Positions 26,170 through 35,737 are shown, counted from the stretch's first letter. The stretch: DNA of 64,000 nucleotides from Mycolicibacterium porcinum (GCA_002086835.1 MVIG01000005.1:62001-126000); one strand, 5' to 3'. Translations and numbers: made by a program. Notes: generated by a model from the letters alone, not told the origin.

Positions 26170-26212
26170 CCCGCGAGCGGCGTGTCTACCAGCAGACACG
26201 CACGCTCGCGGG
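26170..26212. repeat. Long-stem hairpin repeat, copy 2
   Basis: Arms CCCGCGAGCGGCGTGTCT (26170-26187) and AGACACGCACGCTCGCGGG (26194-26212) pair with one missing base and a 6-base loop ACCAGC. It shares the CGCGAGCG and CAGACACGCACGCTCGCG sequences with copies 1 and 3. It lies downstream of htpX, so copies 1 and 2 separate convergent genes. Confidence 0.7.
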
Positions 26213-26241
26213 GCGAAGGGGCGAAGGGGCGAAGGGGCAAA
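26210..26241. repeat. Tandem 8-bp repeat GGGGCGAA x4
   Basis: Three perfect copies of GGGGCGAA (26210-26233) are followed by GGGGCAAA (26234-26241), immediately next to hairpin copy 2 and 13 bp before the htpX stop codon. The unit is a simple-sequence tract that could vary in copy number between strains. Confidence 0.8.
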
Positions 26242-26254
26242 GACGCGAAAGGGA

Positions 26255-27145
<891 letters not shown>

Positions 27146-27204
27146 GGCAACTACTCGGCAACCATCGCTGATTAAACGCTCAGTTACCGCCCGTGGTTCC
27201 GGAT

Positions 27205-28212
27205 TCAGCCGTGACGGTTCACCGTGTAGTCCACGAGGGTGGCCAGCGCATCGCGCCCGGGCCCGGCCGGAAGGCCCGCCAGCTCGGCGCGCGCCTGGGC
27301 CGCGTACTCGGCCACCGTCTCCTTGGCGCGCGCCATCCCGCTCGACCGCCGCAGCAGGGTCAGTGCCTCGGCGACGTCCTCGTCCCGCTCGACCGGGCCG
27401 GCCAGCAACTCACGCAGCCGGTCCGAATCGGGACCCGGCTCGCGCAGCGCGTACAGCACCGGCAGCGTGTGTACGCCCTCACGCAGGTCAGTTCCCGGGA
27501 CCTTGCCCGATTCGTCGGGATCGCTGTCGATGTCGATGATGTCGTCGGAGATCTGGAACGCGGTGCCCACGATCCCGCCCAGGCGGTGCAGCCGGTCGAT
27601 CTGATCGTTGTCGGCACCCGAGAACGTCGCGCCGAACCGCCCGGAAGCGGCGATCAGGCACGCGGTCTTCTCGTAGACGACCTTGAGGTAATGGTCGACC
27701 GAGTCGACATGCTCGGCCGCACCGCGAGTCTCGCGCATCTGACCGGTCACCAGTTGGGCGAATGTGTCAGCAATCACACGCACCGCGTCGGGGCCGAGCA
27801 GCGAAACCAGCCGCGACGCCGTGGCGAACAGGTAGTCGCCGGCCAGGATCGCGATGTTGTTGCCCCACCGGGCGTTGGCGCTGGGCGCCCCGCGCCGCAT
27901 CTGGGCCTCGTCCATCACGTCGTCGTGATACAGCGTGGCCAGGTGCACCAGCTCGATGACCGCACCGGCGATCGCGACCTCCGGATCGTCGGGCCGGGGG
28001 CCCAGCGACGCCGAGAGCACGGTGAACAGCGGACGGAACCGTTTTCCGCCGGCCTGGAACAGATGCTGAACGGCCTCTGCCATGAGCTCGTCGGCTTTGC
28101 CCAGCTCGTCAGACATCAGTTGTTCGATCCTGGCGACGCTGTCCCGGACGTCGGCGGCGAACGCCGCGTCCCCGAAATCAACGCCTGCCACCACAGTCGC
28201 TGGTGTCCTCAT
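27205..28212 (-). CDS. grcC1: Polyprenyl diphosphate synthase GrcC1
   Basis: This E-type trans-prenyltransferase makes the isoprenoid side chain, probably the octa/nonaprenyl tail of menaquinone. It is 335 aa. The two Asp-rich motifs that bind the allylic and homoallylic substrates are intact: DDVMD (residues 97-101) and DDIID (223-227), with GGKRFRP before the first. The ATG at 28212 is used; the frame is open upstream but overlaps menJ and has no family similarity there. It matches Rv0562 and is divergent from menJ by 21 bp. Confidence 0.93.
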   Translation of the reverse strand: MRTPATVVAGVDFGDAAFAADVRDSVARIEQLMSDELGKADELMAEAVQHLFQAGGKRFRPLFTVLSASLGPRPDDPEVAIAGAVIELVHLATLYHDDVMDEAQMRRGAPSANARWGNNIAILAGDYLFATASRLVSLLGPDAVRVIADTFAQLVTGQMRETRGAAEHVDSVDHYLKVVYEKTACLIAASGRFGATFSGADNDQIDRLHRLGGIVGTAFQISDDIIDIDSDPDESGKVPGTDLREGVHTLPVLYALREPGPDSDRLRELLAGPVERDEDVAEALTLLRRSSGMARAKETVAEYAAQARAELAGLPAGPGRDALATLVDYTVNRHG

Positions 28213-28233
28213 TCGTCCAACATACTGGGAGCA

Positions 28234-29454
28234 ATGGATATCAAGGCAGACGTGGTCGTCGTCGGCGCGGGACCGGCCGGGTCGGCGGCCGCCGCATGGG
28301 CCGCCCGAGCCGGTCGTGACGTGCAGGTGGTCGACGCGGCGCAGTTCCCGCGGGACAAGTCCTGCGGCGACGGGCTGACCCCGCGGGCGGTTGCCGAGCT
28401 GGAACGGCTCGGCATGGGCGCGTGGCTCGACACCCGGATCCGGCACCACGGCCTGCGGATGTCGGGATTCGGCGCCGACGTCGAGGTGCCATGGCCCGGA
28501 CCGTCGTTCCCGTCCACCGGAAGCGCGGTTCCGCGCACCGAACTCGACGACCGGATCCGATCGGTCGCCGCCGACGATGGCGCCAAGATGCGCCTCGGAG
28601 CCAAAGTCGTTGGGGTCAGCCATGACTCACGCGGCCGGGTCGAATCCGTCCAGCTCGACGACGGCGCCACGATCGGCTGCAACCATCTGATCGTGGCCGA
28701 CGGGGCCCGTTCCACGCTGGGCCGCGTGCTGGGCCGCACGTGGCACAAGGAAACCGTCTACGGCACCGCCATCCGCGGCTACATCGCCACACCGCGTGCC
28801 AACGAGCCGTGGATCACCTCACATCTGGAGCTGCGCTCCCCCGAAGGCCAGGTGCTGCCCGGCTACGGCTGGATCTTCCCGCTGGGCAACGGTGAGGTGA
28901 ACATCGGTGTGGGCGCTCTGGCGACGGCGAAACGTCCGGCCCACGCCGCCCTGCGACCGCTGCTGTCGTACTACACCCAGCTGCGTCGCGAGGAATGGGG
29001 ATTTTCCGGGGAGCCGCGAGCGGCCCTGTCCGCGCTGCTTCCGATGGGCGGCGCGGTGTCAGGGGTGGCCGGCCCCAACTGGATGCTGGTCGGTGACGCC
29101 GCGGCGTGCATCAACCCGCTCAACGGCGAGGGCATCGACTACGGGCTGGAAACCGGCCGGTTGGCCGCCGAGATGCTGGGTTCCGGCGACTACGCGCACG
29201 CCTGGCCCGCGCTGCTGCGCGACCATTACGCCCAGGGCTTCTCGATTGCCCGGCGGTTGGCGATACTGCTCACCCTGCCGCGCTTCCTGCCCGCCACCGG
29301 CCCGGTCGCGGTCCGCTCGTCGTTCCTGATGCACATCGCCGTGCGGGTGATGGGCAACCTGGTGACCGAAGAGGACGACGACTGGGTCGCCCGGGTATGG
29401 CGCACGGCCGGAATGGCCTCGCGCCGGCTGGATCAGCGCACGCCGTTTTCGTGA
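28234..29454 (+). CDS. menJ: Menaquinone reductase MenJ (geranylgeranyl reductase family)
   Basis: MenJ is an FAD enzyme that saturates one isoprene unit of menaquinone, giving the MK-9(II-H2) form typical of mycobacteria. The protein is 406 aa: an FAD dinucleotide fold starts with VVVVGAGPAG (residues 7-16), the CGDGLTPRAV segment marks the geranylgeranyl reductase family, and the second FAD motif is VGDAAACINPLNGEGIDYGL. ATG 28234 follows GGGAG by 2 bases. It is the Rv0561c homologue and shares a short divergent promoter region with grcC1, fitting joint control of tail synthesis and saturation. Confidence 0.94.
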   Translation: MDIKADVVVVGAGPAGSAAAAWAARAGRDVQVVDAAQFPRDKSCGDGLTPRAVAELERLGMGAWLDTRIRHHGLRMSGFGADVEVPWPGPSFPSTGSAVPRTELDDRIRSVAADDGAKMRLGAKVVGVSHDSRGRVESVQLDDGATIGCNHLIVADGARSTLGRVLGRTWHKETVYGTAIRGYIATPRANEPWITSHLELRSPEGQVLPGYGWIFPLGNGEVNIGVGALATAKRPAHAALRPLLSYYTQLRREEWGFSGEPRAALSALLPMGGAVSGVAGPNWMLVGDAAACINPLNGEGIDYGLETGRLAAEMLGSGDYAHAWPALLRDHYAQGFSIARRLAILLTLPRFLPATGPVAVRSSFLMHIAVRVMGNLVTEEDDDWVARVWRTAGMASRRLDQRTPFS

Positions 29455-29481
29455 GTGACGCGTGGTGCGCCACGCCGTGGA

Positions 29482-30900
29482 TCAGACCGAGTCGGGGATC
29501 TCCTGGTACGAGGCGCGGCCTGCCGGGGTGTAGTAACGCCCCTTGGTCGCCACGGTCAAGGCAACATGGATGACCGGTCCGACGATCATCGCCAGGAACG
29601 ATGCATACGCGACGGGATAGATCTCCAGGATGCCCAGCGCACCAACGAACACCGCGACGGCGAGCGAAGTCAGTCCGCACGGATTCCATTCGCGCACTTC
29701 GCCTTCGCGGTACTCGATCTGATCGGCCCGGCCCAACTTGAGCCACCGCCGGCAGATGAAGTAGTCGGAGAGGATGATCAGCACCCACGTGTTGGTCAGC
29801 ACTCCGGTGATCGCGAGGAACGTACCGAGGTGGTTGATCACATTGGTGGCGTAGAAGATCACGCCGAACAGCCAGACCGCGAACATCCACCACGGCCGAC
29901 CAGGCCGGAAGTGCGCGATGACGTCGAATCCACTCGACAGCGTGATCGATCCGCCGTACAGGTTCATCACGTTGATGCGGATCTGGGTGACCAGCACGAA
30001 GACGACACCCGCCAGGCCCATGAGGTGGACGAACACGAAGCCGGGGTCCTGTGCCTTCTCCGAACCGAATTCGCCGACCAGCGAGGCGCCCAGCATCGCG
30101 CCGAGGAAGATCACCGCGAACATCGGGACCAACTCGAGCAACATGATCGATGCGGTACCGCGGTACCGGATCGCGCGTTTCGCGAATCGGCCGTAATCGG
30201 TGGCCATGAGCCCCTGGAAGATCATCTGCCCATTGGCGAAACTCATCGCGGTCCACAGTGCGGCACCGCCCGACGCGCCGGTGGCTGCCCAGCCGCTCGG
30301 GCCGACGACCGTGTGTTTCGAGCTCAGCGAGATCAGCGCCCACACCAGCAGACCCACGAAGATCGGGAAGCCCCAGGTCTGCAGCGCGGACATCGCGTAC
30401 ATCCCGCGCCACACGAAACCGATTGTCACCAAACCGATCAACGCGAAGATGGCGACACCGGCCAGCGAGCCGATCGGGATGTCGAAATAGAACGCCAGCG
30501 CATGGGACACGATGGTGCCCTCGAACAGGAAGTAGTACACGAAGTTGATCGCGTAGATGAAGGACGTCACCGCCGCGCCCCGGCTGCCGAATCCGAGTCC
30601 GCGAGAGATCAGGCTCTGCGACAACCCTTCCCGGCTGGCCATTCGCATCGTCAGCGCGCCGATCAGGATGGCGCCGAAGAAGAAGTAGCCGATCGGGATG
30701 AGCATCATCGGCCAGCCGACCAGGAATGTCTGCTGGGCACCGAACGAGAAGAAGAACATCGCCGTGGCGTTGCCCAACAGCACCAGGCTTATCGCCGGGA
30801 TCGGCCATCGCTTGTTGTCCGGCACCCGGTCGATGGCATAGCTCTCGATCTGATCATCGATCGAGGCCTCCGGACCGCGGAAAAGGCTGCGTAGAGACAT
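29482..30900 (-). CDS. NCS1-family purine/cytosine permease
   Basis: This is a nucleobase:cation symporter-1 family permease of 472 aa with 12 predicted helices. The N-terminal segment SIDDQIESYAIDRVPDNKR and the helix-1 region LVLLGNATAMFFFSFGAQQ are typical of the PucI/CodB type. ATG 30900 has GGAG 5 bases upstream. It ends a three-gene operon with a C69 dipeptidase and glycerate kinase, and is convergent with menJ (27 bp apart). Substrate may be a nucleobase, hydantoin or allantoin; the sequence alone does not decide. Confidence 0.87.
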   Translation of the reverse strand: MSLRSLFRGPEASIDDQIESYAIDRVPDNKRWPIPAISLVLLGNATAMFFFSFGAQQTFLVGWPMMLIPIGYFFFGAILIGALTMRMASREGLSQSLISRGLGFGSRGAAVTSFIYAINFVYYFLFEGTIVSHALAFYFDIPIGSLAGVAIFALIGLVTIGFVWRGMYAMSALQTWGFPIFVGLLVWALISLSSKHTVVGPSGWAATGASGGAALWTAMSFANGQMIFQGLMATDYGRFAKRAIRYRGTASIMLLELVPMFAVIFLGAMLGASLVGEFGSEKAQDPGFVFVHLMGLAGVVFVLVTQIRINVMNLYGGSITLSSGFDVIAHFRPGRPWWMFAVWLFGVIFYATNVINHLGTFLAITGVLTNTWVLIILSDYFICRRWLKLGRADQIEYREGEVREWNPCGLTSLAVAVFVGALGILEIYPVAYASFLAMIVGPVIHVALTVATKGRYYTPAGRASYQEIPDSV

Positions 30901-30934
30901 CACACTCCGTTGTTGAAAGGGTCTTCCGGACGGG

Positions 30935-32353
30935 CTAGACGGCGACGGCCGCGGCCCAGCGTGGGTCGACCGGTCGCCGGGGATCGGCGCCGAATCGCTC
31001 GATGAACTCTGTGGCGGCCCGGGTGGCCGCGCCGAGGCAGTAGTCGGTGAAGGCCGCGAGCTCGGCCGGCGCCACGCTGAGATCGGCACTGATGGTGAGC
31101 CATTCACGCTCGAGCGCATCGAAGTTCCGGCGGATTGCGGCGCCGCGGTTGGCGAAGTCGCGTGCCGCGGGGTCCTTGGCGGCATCGAGCAACTGCTGCC
31201 ACCGCCACCACGACGACACCGGATCGTATGTGGCCGCGGCATGGTCGCGCGGATCCCACGACGTCCCGGTGGGCAGCGGTCGTTGCGCGGCATCGGGCAG
31301 CCGACCCGATTCGACGAAGTACGGAACGTACACACCTGTACACGGCGTGACCGGGCACCACCACAGCGCCACCGGGCGGTCCGGGTCGGCATGCAGTTCG
31401 ACCACGAGCGAGGCCGCGGTGTTTCCCCAGGTGAAGCCGGACGGGTGCTCGTGCATGCACAGGGTGAGGAAGTCGGGACGCGCTGCGTCGAACGTCGGCC
31501 CGCCCAGGAACGTACCCTCCAGGTGGTCCCGCAGGATTCCGAACGCTCCGGGCACGTCGAGTCCGCCGCCGGCGCGGGCGGCGACGAGCAGCTCCTCGGC
31601 GCGCCGCCGACGGATGTGTGAAACCTGTAGCGGCGTACCGGGATCGGTGTAGGCATCGGCCACGTCGAAGGTTCTGTCGGCGGGGTACCAGCCAGCGTCT
31701 ACAGCCCTACGGCGAAGCCCGTCGCTCATGGCGTCGGGGTCGGTGCGGATCGAGAGCTCGTTGCTGACCGCGTACGGTCCGGTACGGACCCGCTTGGCCG
31801 CCCAGTCCGACCCGGCCGTCTCCAGGACCCAGACTTCTTGCGGATCGGCGATCAGGTACGCGTTGTCGTACGCGCCCGGCCCGTGGTCCTTTCCCACCAC
31901 CGCCGAACCCCACTGGCCGTGCTCTTCGAGCAGCCGGGTCATCACGGTCAGCGCCTGCTGCGCCGTCGCGCCGCGTTCGAGGCCCAGACGCACGAGTTCC
32001 ATGCCCAGCAGCCCGGGTTTCGGTCCCCGCCCAGCACTCTCGTCCGCGACCGCCGAAGCCCAGGAGCGGGTGAAGACGGCCTCGTTGCCGATCGCCACCC
32101 GACGTTCGTTGACTCCGATTTCGTAGCCCCAGCACCAGAACGGCGCCGAACCGATGTGCGCGTAGGCGTCGGCGTCGTCGATGGTCACGTACGCGAGCCG
32201 CAGCGGGGCACCCGCGCTACGCGGCGGGCTGTGCCGCAAGGGTTGCGCTTCGCCGGCGGGCCGGTCGCTGTTCTTGCCGAAGATCGTGGCGCCGTCACGC
32301 GTGGCATCAGGCAGCGCGACGAATGTGTCGCAGCTCCACGGTCGCTGGATCAT
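30935..32353 (-). CDS. C69-family dipeptidase (secernin-like)
   Basis: This 472-aa protein belongs to the N-terminal nucleophile peptidase family C69. The candidate nucleophile is Cys8 in WSCDTFVALP, followed by GATIFGKNSDRP and GYEIGVNERRVAIGNEAV, all family signatures. Unlike bacterial PepD, there is no signal peptide, so it is probably cytoplasmic, like secernins. Members cleave dipeptides or other amide bonds. It abuts the stop of the glycerate kinase gene with no gap and is followed 34 bp later by the NCS1 permease. Confidence 0.87.
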   Translation of the reverse strand: MIQRPWSCDTFVALPDATRDGATIFGKNSDRPAGEAQPLRHSPPRSAGAPLRLAYVTIDDADAYAHIGSAPFWCWGYEIGVNERRVAIGNEAVFTRSWASAVADESAGRGPKPGLLGMELVRLGLERGATAQQALTVMTRLLEEHGQWGSAVVGKDHGPGAYDNAYLIADPQEVWVLETAGSDWAAKRVRTGPYAVSNELSIRTDPDAMSDGLRRRAVDAGWYPADRTFDVADAYTDPGTPLQVSHIRRRRAEELLVAARAGGGLDVPGAFGILRDHLEGTFLGGPTFDAARPDFLTLCMHEHPSGFTWGNTAASLVVELHADPDRPVALWWCPVTPCTGVYVPYFVESGRLPDAAQRPLPTGTSWDPRDHAAATYDPVSSWWRWQQLLDAAKDPAARDFANRGAAIRRNFDALEREWLTISADLSVAPAELAAFTDYCLGAATRAATEFIERFGADPRRPVDPRWAAAVAV

Positions 32354-33529
32354 CTAGAGCACTCCTTCGAACTCGGCGGTGGCGGATGCCAGATGCTTCG
32401 TCACCAGGTCGGCGGTGACGCGACGCAACAGCGTCCGGGTGAGCGCTGGGTCGTCGACGCACCGGGGGTCGATCCGGTCGATCGCGACGACCTCGGCGAA
32501 GGGGGAACCGGATGAATCCGGGGCCAACCGGTTGGATCCCACCGCCGCGACGGTGGGCACGTCCAGCTCCGCAGCCAATGCGGCCACCCCGACCGGGGCT
32601 TTTCCGCGCAGGCTCTGTCCGTCGAGACGGCCTTCGCCGGTGAGTACGAGGCCGGCCCCGGTGATCAGCTCACGCGCACCGAGCATGTCCAGAAACAGCT
32701 CGGCGCCCGAACCCAGGTCGGCGCCGAGTATCAGTCCCGCCCAGGCGAGGCCGCCGGCGGCACCGGAACCCGGAGTGCGGTGCAGTCCGATCCGATCGAC
32801 GGCAGGTCCGACCATCTCCGCCAGATGCGCGAGACCCGCCGACAGCAGGCGGACGGCTTCGTCGTCAGCGCCTTTCTGGCGGGCGAACACCTCGGCGGAG
32901 CCATCGATTCCGACCATCGGGTTGTCCACATCGCAGGCCATCGTCAGGCGCGCCGAGCCCAGCCGGGAGTGCAGGCCGGTCGTATCGACCTCCGCCAGCG
33001 ACAACAATCTGACACCCGCGGGTTCGATCGTCATGCCTGCCGCGTCGCGGAGATTCATGCCGAGCGCCGCAAGCATCCCGGCACCGCCATCGGTGGTTGC
33101 CGAGCCGCCGAGACCGACTGTGATGTCATCGAATCCGTCATCGAGCAGGGCGGCGATGACCAGGCCGACCCCGCAACTCGACGCCGTCAGCGCCTGTTGC
33201 GGGCTGAGCCGCTTTCCCGCCATGCCGCAGATCGACGCGACCTCGACGATGGCGCGGCGCCCCGCAACTGCCACCGTCGTGGTGCACGCCAGTCCCCACG
33301 CGTCGACGCTCGACAGGCGCCGTGCTGACCACCCCGACCGCAGGGCGGCCTCGACGCTGCCGTCGCCGCCGTCGGCGATGGCCAGCGGTACGCACCGATC
33401 CCGCACTCCGACATCAGCGCACCCGGAAGTCATCGACTCGACAACTTCGGCGGCGGTCAGGCTGCCCTTGAACTTGTCGGGCGCGAGCACGATCCGGGTG
33501 GGTTCGGGGTTCAACGTGTCCTCCGTCAC
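32354..33529 (-). CDS. Glycerate kinase, GlxK/GarK family
   Basis: This kinase phosphorylates D-glycerate to 2-phosphoglycerate, linking glyoxylate or ureide breakdown to glycolysis. It is 391 aa. The family signature is visible in VLAPDKFKGSLTAAEV near the N-terminus, GLGGSATTDGGAGMLAALG in the middle, and VLTGEGRLDGQSLRGKAP near the C-terminus. It is the first gene of a minus-strand operon with the C69 dipeptidase and NCS1 permease and is divergent from a GntR regulator. Together they suggest use of a nitrogen compound whose carbon ends as glycerate. Confidence 0.92.
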   Translation of the reverse strand: MTEDTLNPEPTRIVLAPDKFKGSLTAAEVVESMTSGCADVGVRDRCVPLAIADGGDGSVEAALRSGWSARRLSSVDAWGLACTTTVAVAGRRAIVEVASICGMAGKRLSPQQALTASSCGVGLVIAALLDDGFDDITVGLGGSATTDGGAGMLAALGMNLRDAAGMTIEPAGVRLLSLAEVDTTGLHSRLGSARLTMACDVDNPMVGIDGSAEVFARQKGADDEAVRLLSAGLAHLAEMVGPAVDRIGLHRTPGSGAAGGLAWAGLILGADLGSGAELFLDMLGARELITGAGLVLTGEGRLDGQSLRGKAPVGVAALAAELDVPTVAAVGSNRLAPDSSGSPFAEVVAIDRIDPRCVDDPALTRTLLRRVTADLVTKHLASATAEFEGVL

Positions 33530-33576
33530 TGGATATTGTTCGTCAAGTTAGCACAACGGACAGATTGGTTGTCGGT

Positions 33577-33587
33577 CTGTCAGACAG
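33577..33587. promoter_or_regulatory. Candidate GntR operator CTGTCAGACAG
   Basis: The palindrome CTGTC-A-GACAG lies between the divergent glycerate kinase and GntR genes. Its core GTCAGAC fits the GTnnnAC core of FadR-type GntR sites. It is 47 bp from the kinase start and 41 bp from the regulator start. Confidence 0.5.
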
Positions 33588-33628
33588 CCGCCGATACACT
33601 GATGCCCTCACGCTGGAAGGACCCCGGA

Positions 33629-34282
33629 ATGACGTTCGAGCTCGATACGCGGTCCGTGGGAGAAGCACTCGTGGTGTCACTACGTGAGCGGATCCTCACC
33701 GAGGACATCCCTGCCGGGCGTCCCGTGACCGAGGCCTTGGTCGCGAGTGACTACGGCGTCGCCCGCCAAACGGCGAAAGCCGCGATCGAGCACCTGGTGG
33801 CCGAAGGGCTACTGAAGAGAACCGCCCACCGCAGCGCTCGGGTTCCGGTACTCGACATCACCCAGGTCCAGGATCTGTACTTCGCCCGGCGCTTCATCGA
33901 GAGCCAGACCTACCGGCTGCTGGCGCGCGAACGCGGCTATTCCGACGCGGCACGGTTGGCGCACAACGCGTTCCACGCGGCGATTGCGGGTGACGACGTC
34001 GTCGCCGTGGTCGAGGCCGATATCAACCTGCACACCGAGCTGGTACGCAGCCTCGGCAGTCCGCACCTGGACCGGGCGCACCGGCTGGTCATCAACGAGA
34101 TGCGGCTGTGCCTGGCGCAGGTGCAGAGCCACAACCTGCTCGACCCCGCGGTGATCCACGAAGAGCACAGCGGCATCTTGTCGGCGATCACCGAAGGTGA
34201 CCACGAAGGTGCGGCGCGGTTGGGCGACCAGCACCTGGAGCATGCCGAGCAAAGGCTCCTCGACTACCTCAGGAGCCGCTAG
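33629..34282 (+). CDS. GntR-family regulator, FadR/VanR subfamily
   Basis: This 217-aa regulator has an N-terminal winged helix (SLRERILTEDIPAGRPVTEALVA, VARQTAKAAIEHLVAEGLL) and an all-helical FCD ligand domain with the metal-binding type Asp/His residues (VEADINLHTELV, HEEHSGIL). I prefer ATG 33629 (MTFELDTRS), the usual distance before the DNA-binding domain; ATG 33602 is an alternative. It is divergent from the glycerate kinase operon, which it likely represses, and a palindrome with a GTnnnAC core is in between. Confidence 0.87.
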   Translation: MTFELDTRSVGEALVVSLRERILTEDIPAGRPVTEALVASDYGVARQTAKAAIEHLVAEGLLKRTAHRSARVPVLDITQVQDLYFARRFIESQTYRLLARERGYSDAARLAHNAFHAAIAGDDVVAVVEADINLHTELVRSLGSPHLDRAHRLVINEMRLCLAQVQSHNLLDPAVIHEEHSGILSAITEGDHEGAARLGDQHLEHAEQRLLDYLRSR

Positions 34283-34403
34283 CCACTGGTTCAGGAACCA
34301 CCGGCCGCCGCCTTCTACGCCGGGGTCGCGACATAGAACAACCCCAGGGCCTACATCGGCGAACCGACGGGCGCGCGGCCGGGATGGCCCCGCGCCGAAT
34401 GGA

Positions 34404-34883
34404 TCAGCGGTTGAGCATCCAGATCCGGGTGGACAACGCTGTCGCGAAACCACACCACAGCGGATACGGCGCCAGCACCGCGCCTGGGGCGCCCTGGGCC
34501 TGAACCGCGCGACGGGTCAGGTCGGCACTGCTGACGGTCAGCGCCGCGGCGGTGACGGCCGCGGCACCGAGTTGGCGCCGGGAGAAGAACACCCACGACC
34601 ACGCGGCGTTGACCGCCAGGTTGGCACCCAGCGCCGCCGTGTAGGCGCGGGCCTCGTCGTGGCGGCCGTCGGCACGCAGCCGGTCGATCGTACGGGCCGA
34701 GACCACCGCGATGCCGGCGTACAAAATCGGCCAGACGATCGGAAAGGCTTGCCGCGGAGGCTGAAACGACGGCTTGCGCAAGGACTCGTACCAGTTGGAC
34801 TGCGCGGGCCGGCTGGCCAGCCCGCCGACAAGCGCGGTGGTCAAAGCCGCAGTGGCCGTCTTGGCCAGGGTAATCGGTCGCAT
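34404..34883 (-). CDS. tspO: TspO/MBR-family tryptophan-rich sensory protein
   Basis: TspO proteins are five-helix membrane proteins that bind porphyrins and related compounds. The 159-aa product has the expected length and Trp-rich motifs: SNWYESLRKPSFQPP near helix 1, FPIVWPILYAGIAV, and NAAWSWVFFSRRQLG, plus PYPLWCGFATALS in the last helix. A perfect palindrome lies 28 bp upstream of its start and a second one further on in front of a divergent small HTH gene, suggesting shared control. Confidence 0.9.
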   Translation of the reverse strand: MRPITLAKTATAALTTALVGGLASRPAQSNWYESLRKPSFQPPRQAFPIVWPILYAGIAVVSARTIDRLRADGRHDEARAYTAALGANLAVNAAWSWVFFSRRQLGAAAVTAAALTVSSADLTRRAVQAQGAPGAVLAPYPLWCGFATALSTRIWMLNR

Positions 34884-34910
34884 GGGCGACTACATACCCG
34901 AATAGTCCCG

Positions 34911-34927
34911 CGTCAAAAAGTTTGACG
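34911..34927. promoter_or_regulatory. Palindromic operator upstream of tspO
   Basis: CGTCAAAAAGTTTGACG is a perfect 7+3+7 palindrome, 28 bp before the tspO start codon. The same arms CGTCAAA/TTTGACG recur at 35001-35023 in front of the divergent HTH gene. Confidence 0.75.
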
Positions 34928-35000
34928 ATGTTCCGCAGGATATGTCGCCCAGCGCGACGACCGGGCCGGACGCCCTCTCAGCCCATGGTGTGTCCGCAGG

Positions 35001-35023
35001 GATCGTCAAATACTTTGACGATC
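35001..35023. promoter_or_regulatory. Palindromic operator upstream of small HTH gene
   Basis: GATCGTCAAA and TTTGACGATC are perfect 10-base complements around TAC. The inner 17 bp match the palindrome near tspO in both arms. It is 43 bp before the HTH gene start. The two sites are 93 bp apart centre to centre. Confidence 0.78.
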
Positions 35024-35066
35024 GCCCACGCGGCGAGATGTCCCCACCGGTCGGCATACTCCGGAC

Positions 35067-35393
35067 ATGGGAGACAAGAGCGAGCCGTGGTGGGCGAACG
35101 ACCCTGAGCTGAAGGAATTCTTCCGACGCTCGCAAGAGCAACTGGAGCGGGAGATCGCCGCGCACGAACCCATTGCGTCCGACGACCCACCGGAGTCCGC
35201 TTGGGACCTGTCGATCGGGACACGGGTTCACGCGCTGGGGCTCGCCCGCGACGATCTCACCCGGGCCCAGGCACGCTACGAGCAGGCGATCCTCGCCGGT
35301 CGTCAGGCCGGTTTGTCGTGGGCACAGATCGGCAGAGTCCTCGGGGTGTCAAAGCAGAGGCTGCACAGCCGATTCCGCGGCCGCACCGGGTAG
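35067..35393 (+). CDS. Small helix-turn-helix protein, probable regulator of tspO
   Basis: I do not recognise a named family. The 108-aa product has a charged N-terminal half (ELKEFFRRSQEQLEREIAAHE), a central helix rich in Arg/Ala, and a C-terminal helix-turn-helix of the sigma-4/AsnC-like kind: GLSWAQIGRVLGVSKQRLHSRF. It is divergent from tspO and both genes are preceded by the same palindrome, so autoregulation and control of tspO is a reasonable inference. Its 3' end nearly touches the convergent ppnP. Confidence 0.8.
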   Translation: MGDKSEPWWANDPELKEFFRRSQEQLEREIAAHEPIASDDPPESAWDLSIGTRVHALGLARDDLTRAQARYEQAILAGRQAGLSWAQIGRVLGVSKQRLHSRFRGRTG

Positions 35394-35394
35394 C

Positions 35395-35676
35395 TCAGCG
35401 GTACTCGCACAGGTAGGCCGTCTCGGTCTCGACGCGCACCTGGAACTTGCTGTCGGCGGGCACGGTGAATTGCGTTCCGGCCGCGAATGTTTCCCACTCC
35501 TCGGTACCGGGCAGCTTGACCGTCAACCCACCGGAGACCACCTGCATGATCTCGAGCTGGGAGGTGCCGAACTCGTACTCGCCGACGGCCATGACGCCCA
35601 CGGTCGCATTGCCCTCCGGCGTCGTGAAACCGATCGAGGCGACGTCGCCACCGAAGTACTCGTTGACCTTGAACAA
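35395..35676 (-). CDS. ppnP: Pyrimidine/purine nucleoside phosphorylase PpnP
   Basis: PpnP (formerly DUF1255) is a small cupin that cleaves nucleosides with phosphate. The 93-aa product has the full family length and pattern: [13 protein letters not shown] near the start, [39 protein letters not shown], and a C-terminal YLCEY. It stands alone between a convergent HTH gene and the COG0523 gene upstream. Confidence 0.92.
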   Translation of the reverse strand: MFKVNEYFGGDVASIGFTTPEGNATVGVMAVGEYEFGTSQLEIMQVVSGGLTVKLPGTEEWETFAAGTQFTVPADSKFQVRVETETAYLCEYR

Positions 35677-35737
35677 TGCGGCTCCTTGAAGTCGGGTGAG
35701 CGGTCAGGATACCGGGGCGAACACCCGCCGCACCCGG

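Noticed and set aside
34287-34300. Hairpin TGGTTC-AG-GAACCA after the GntR gene
   Set aside because: A 2-base loop is too tight for a good RNA hairpin and the stem is only 6 bp.
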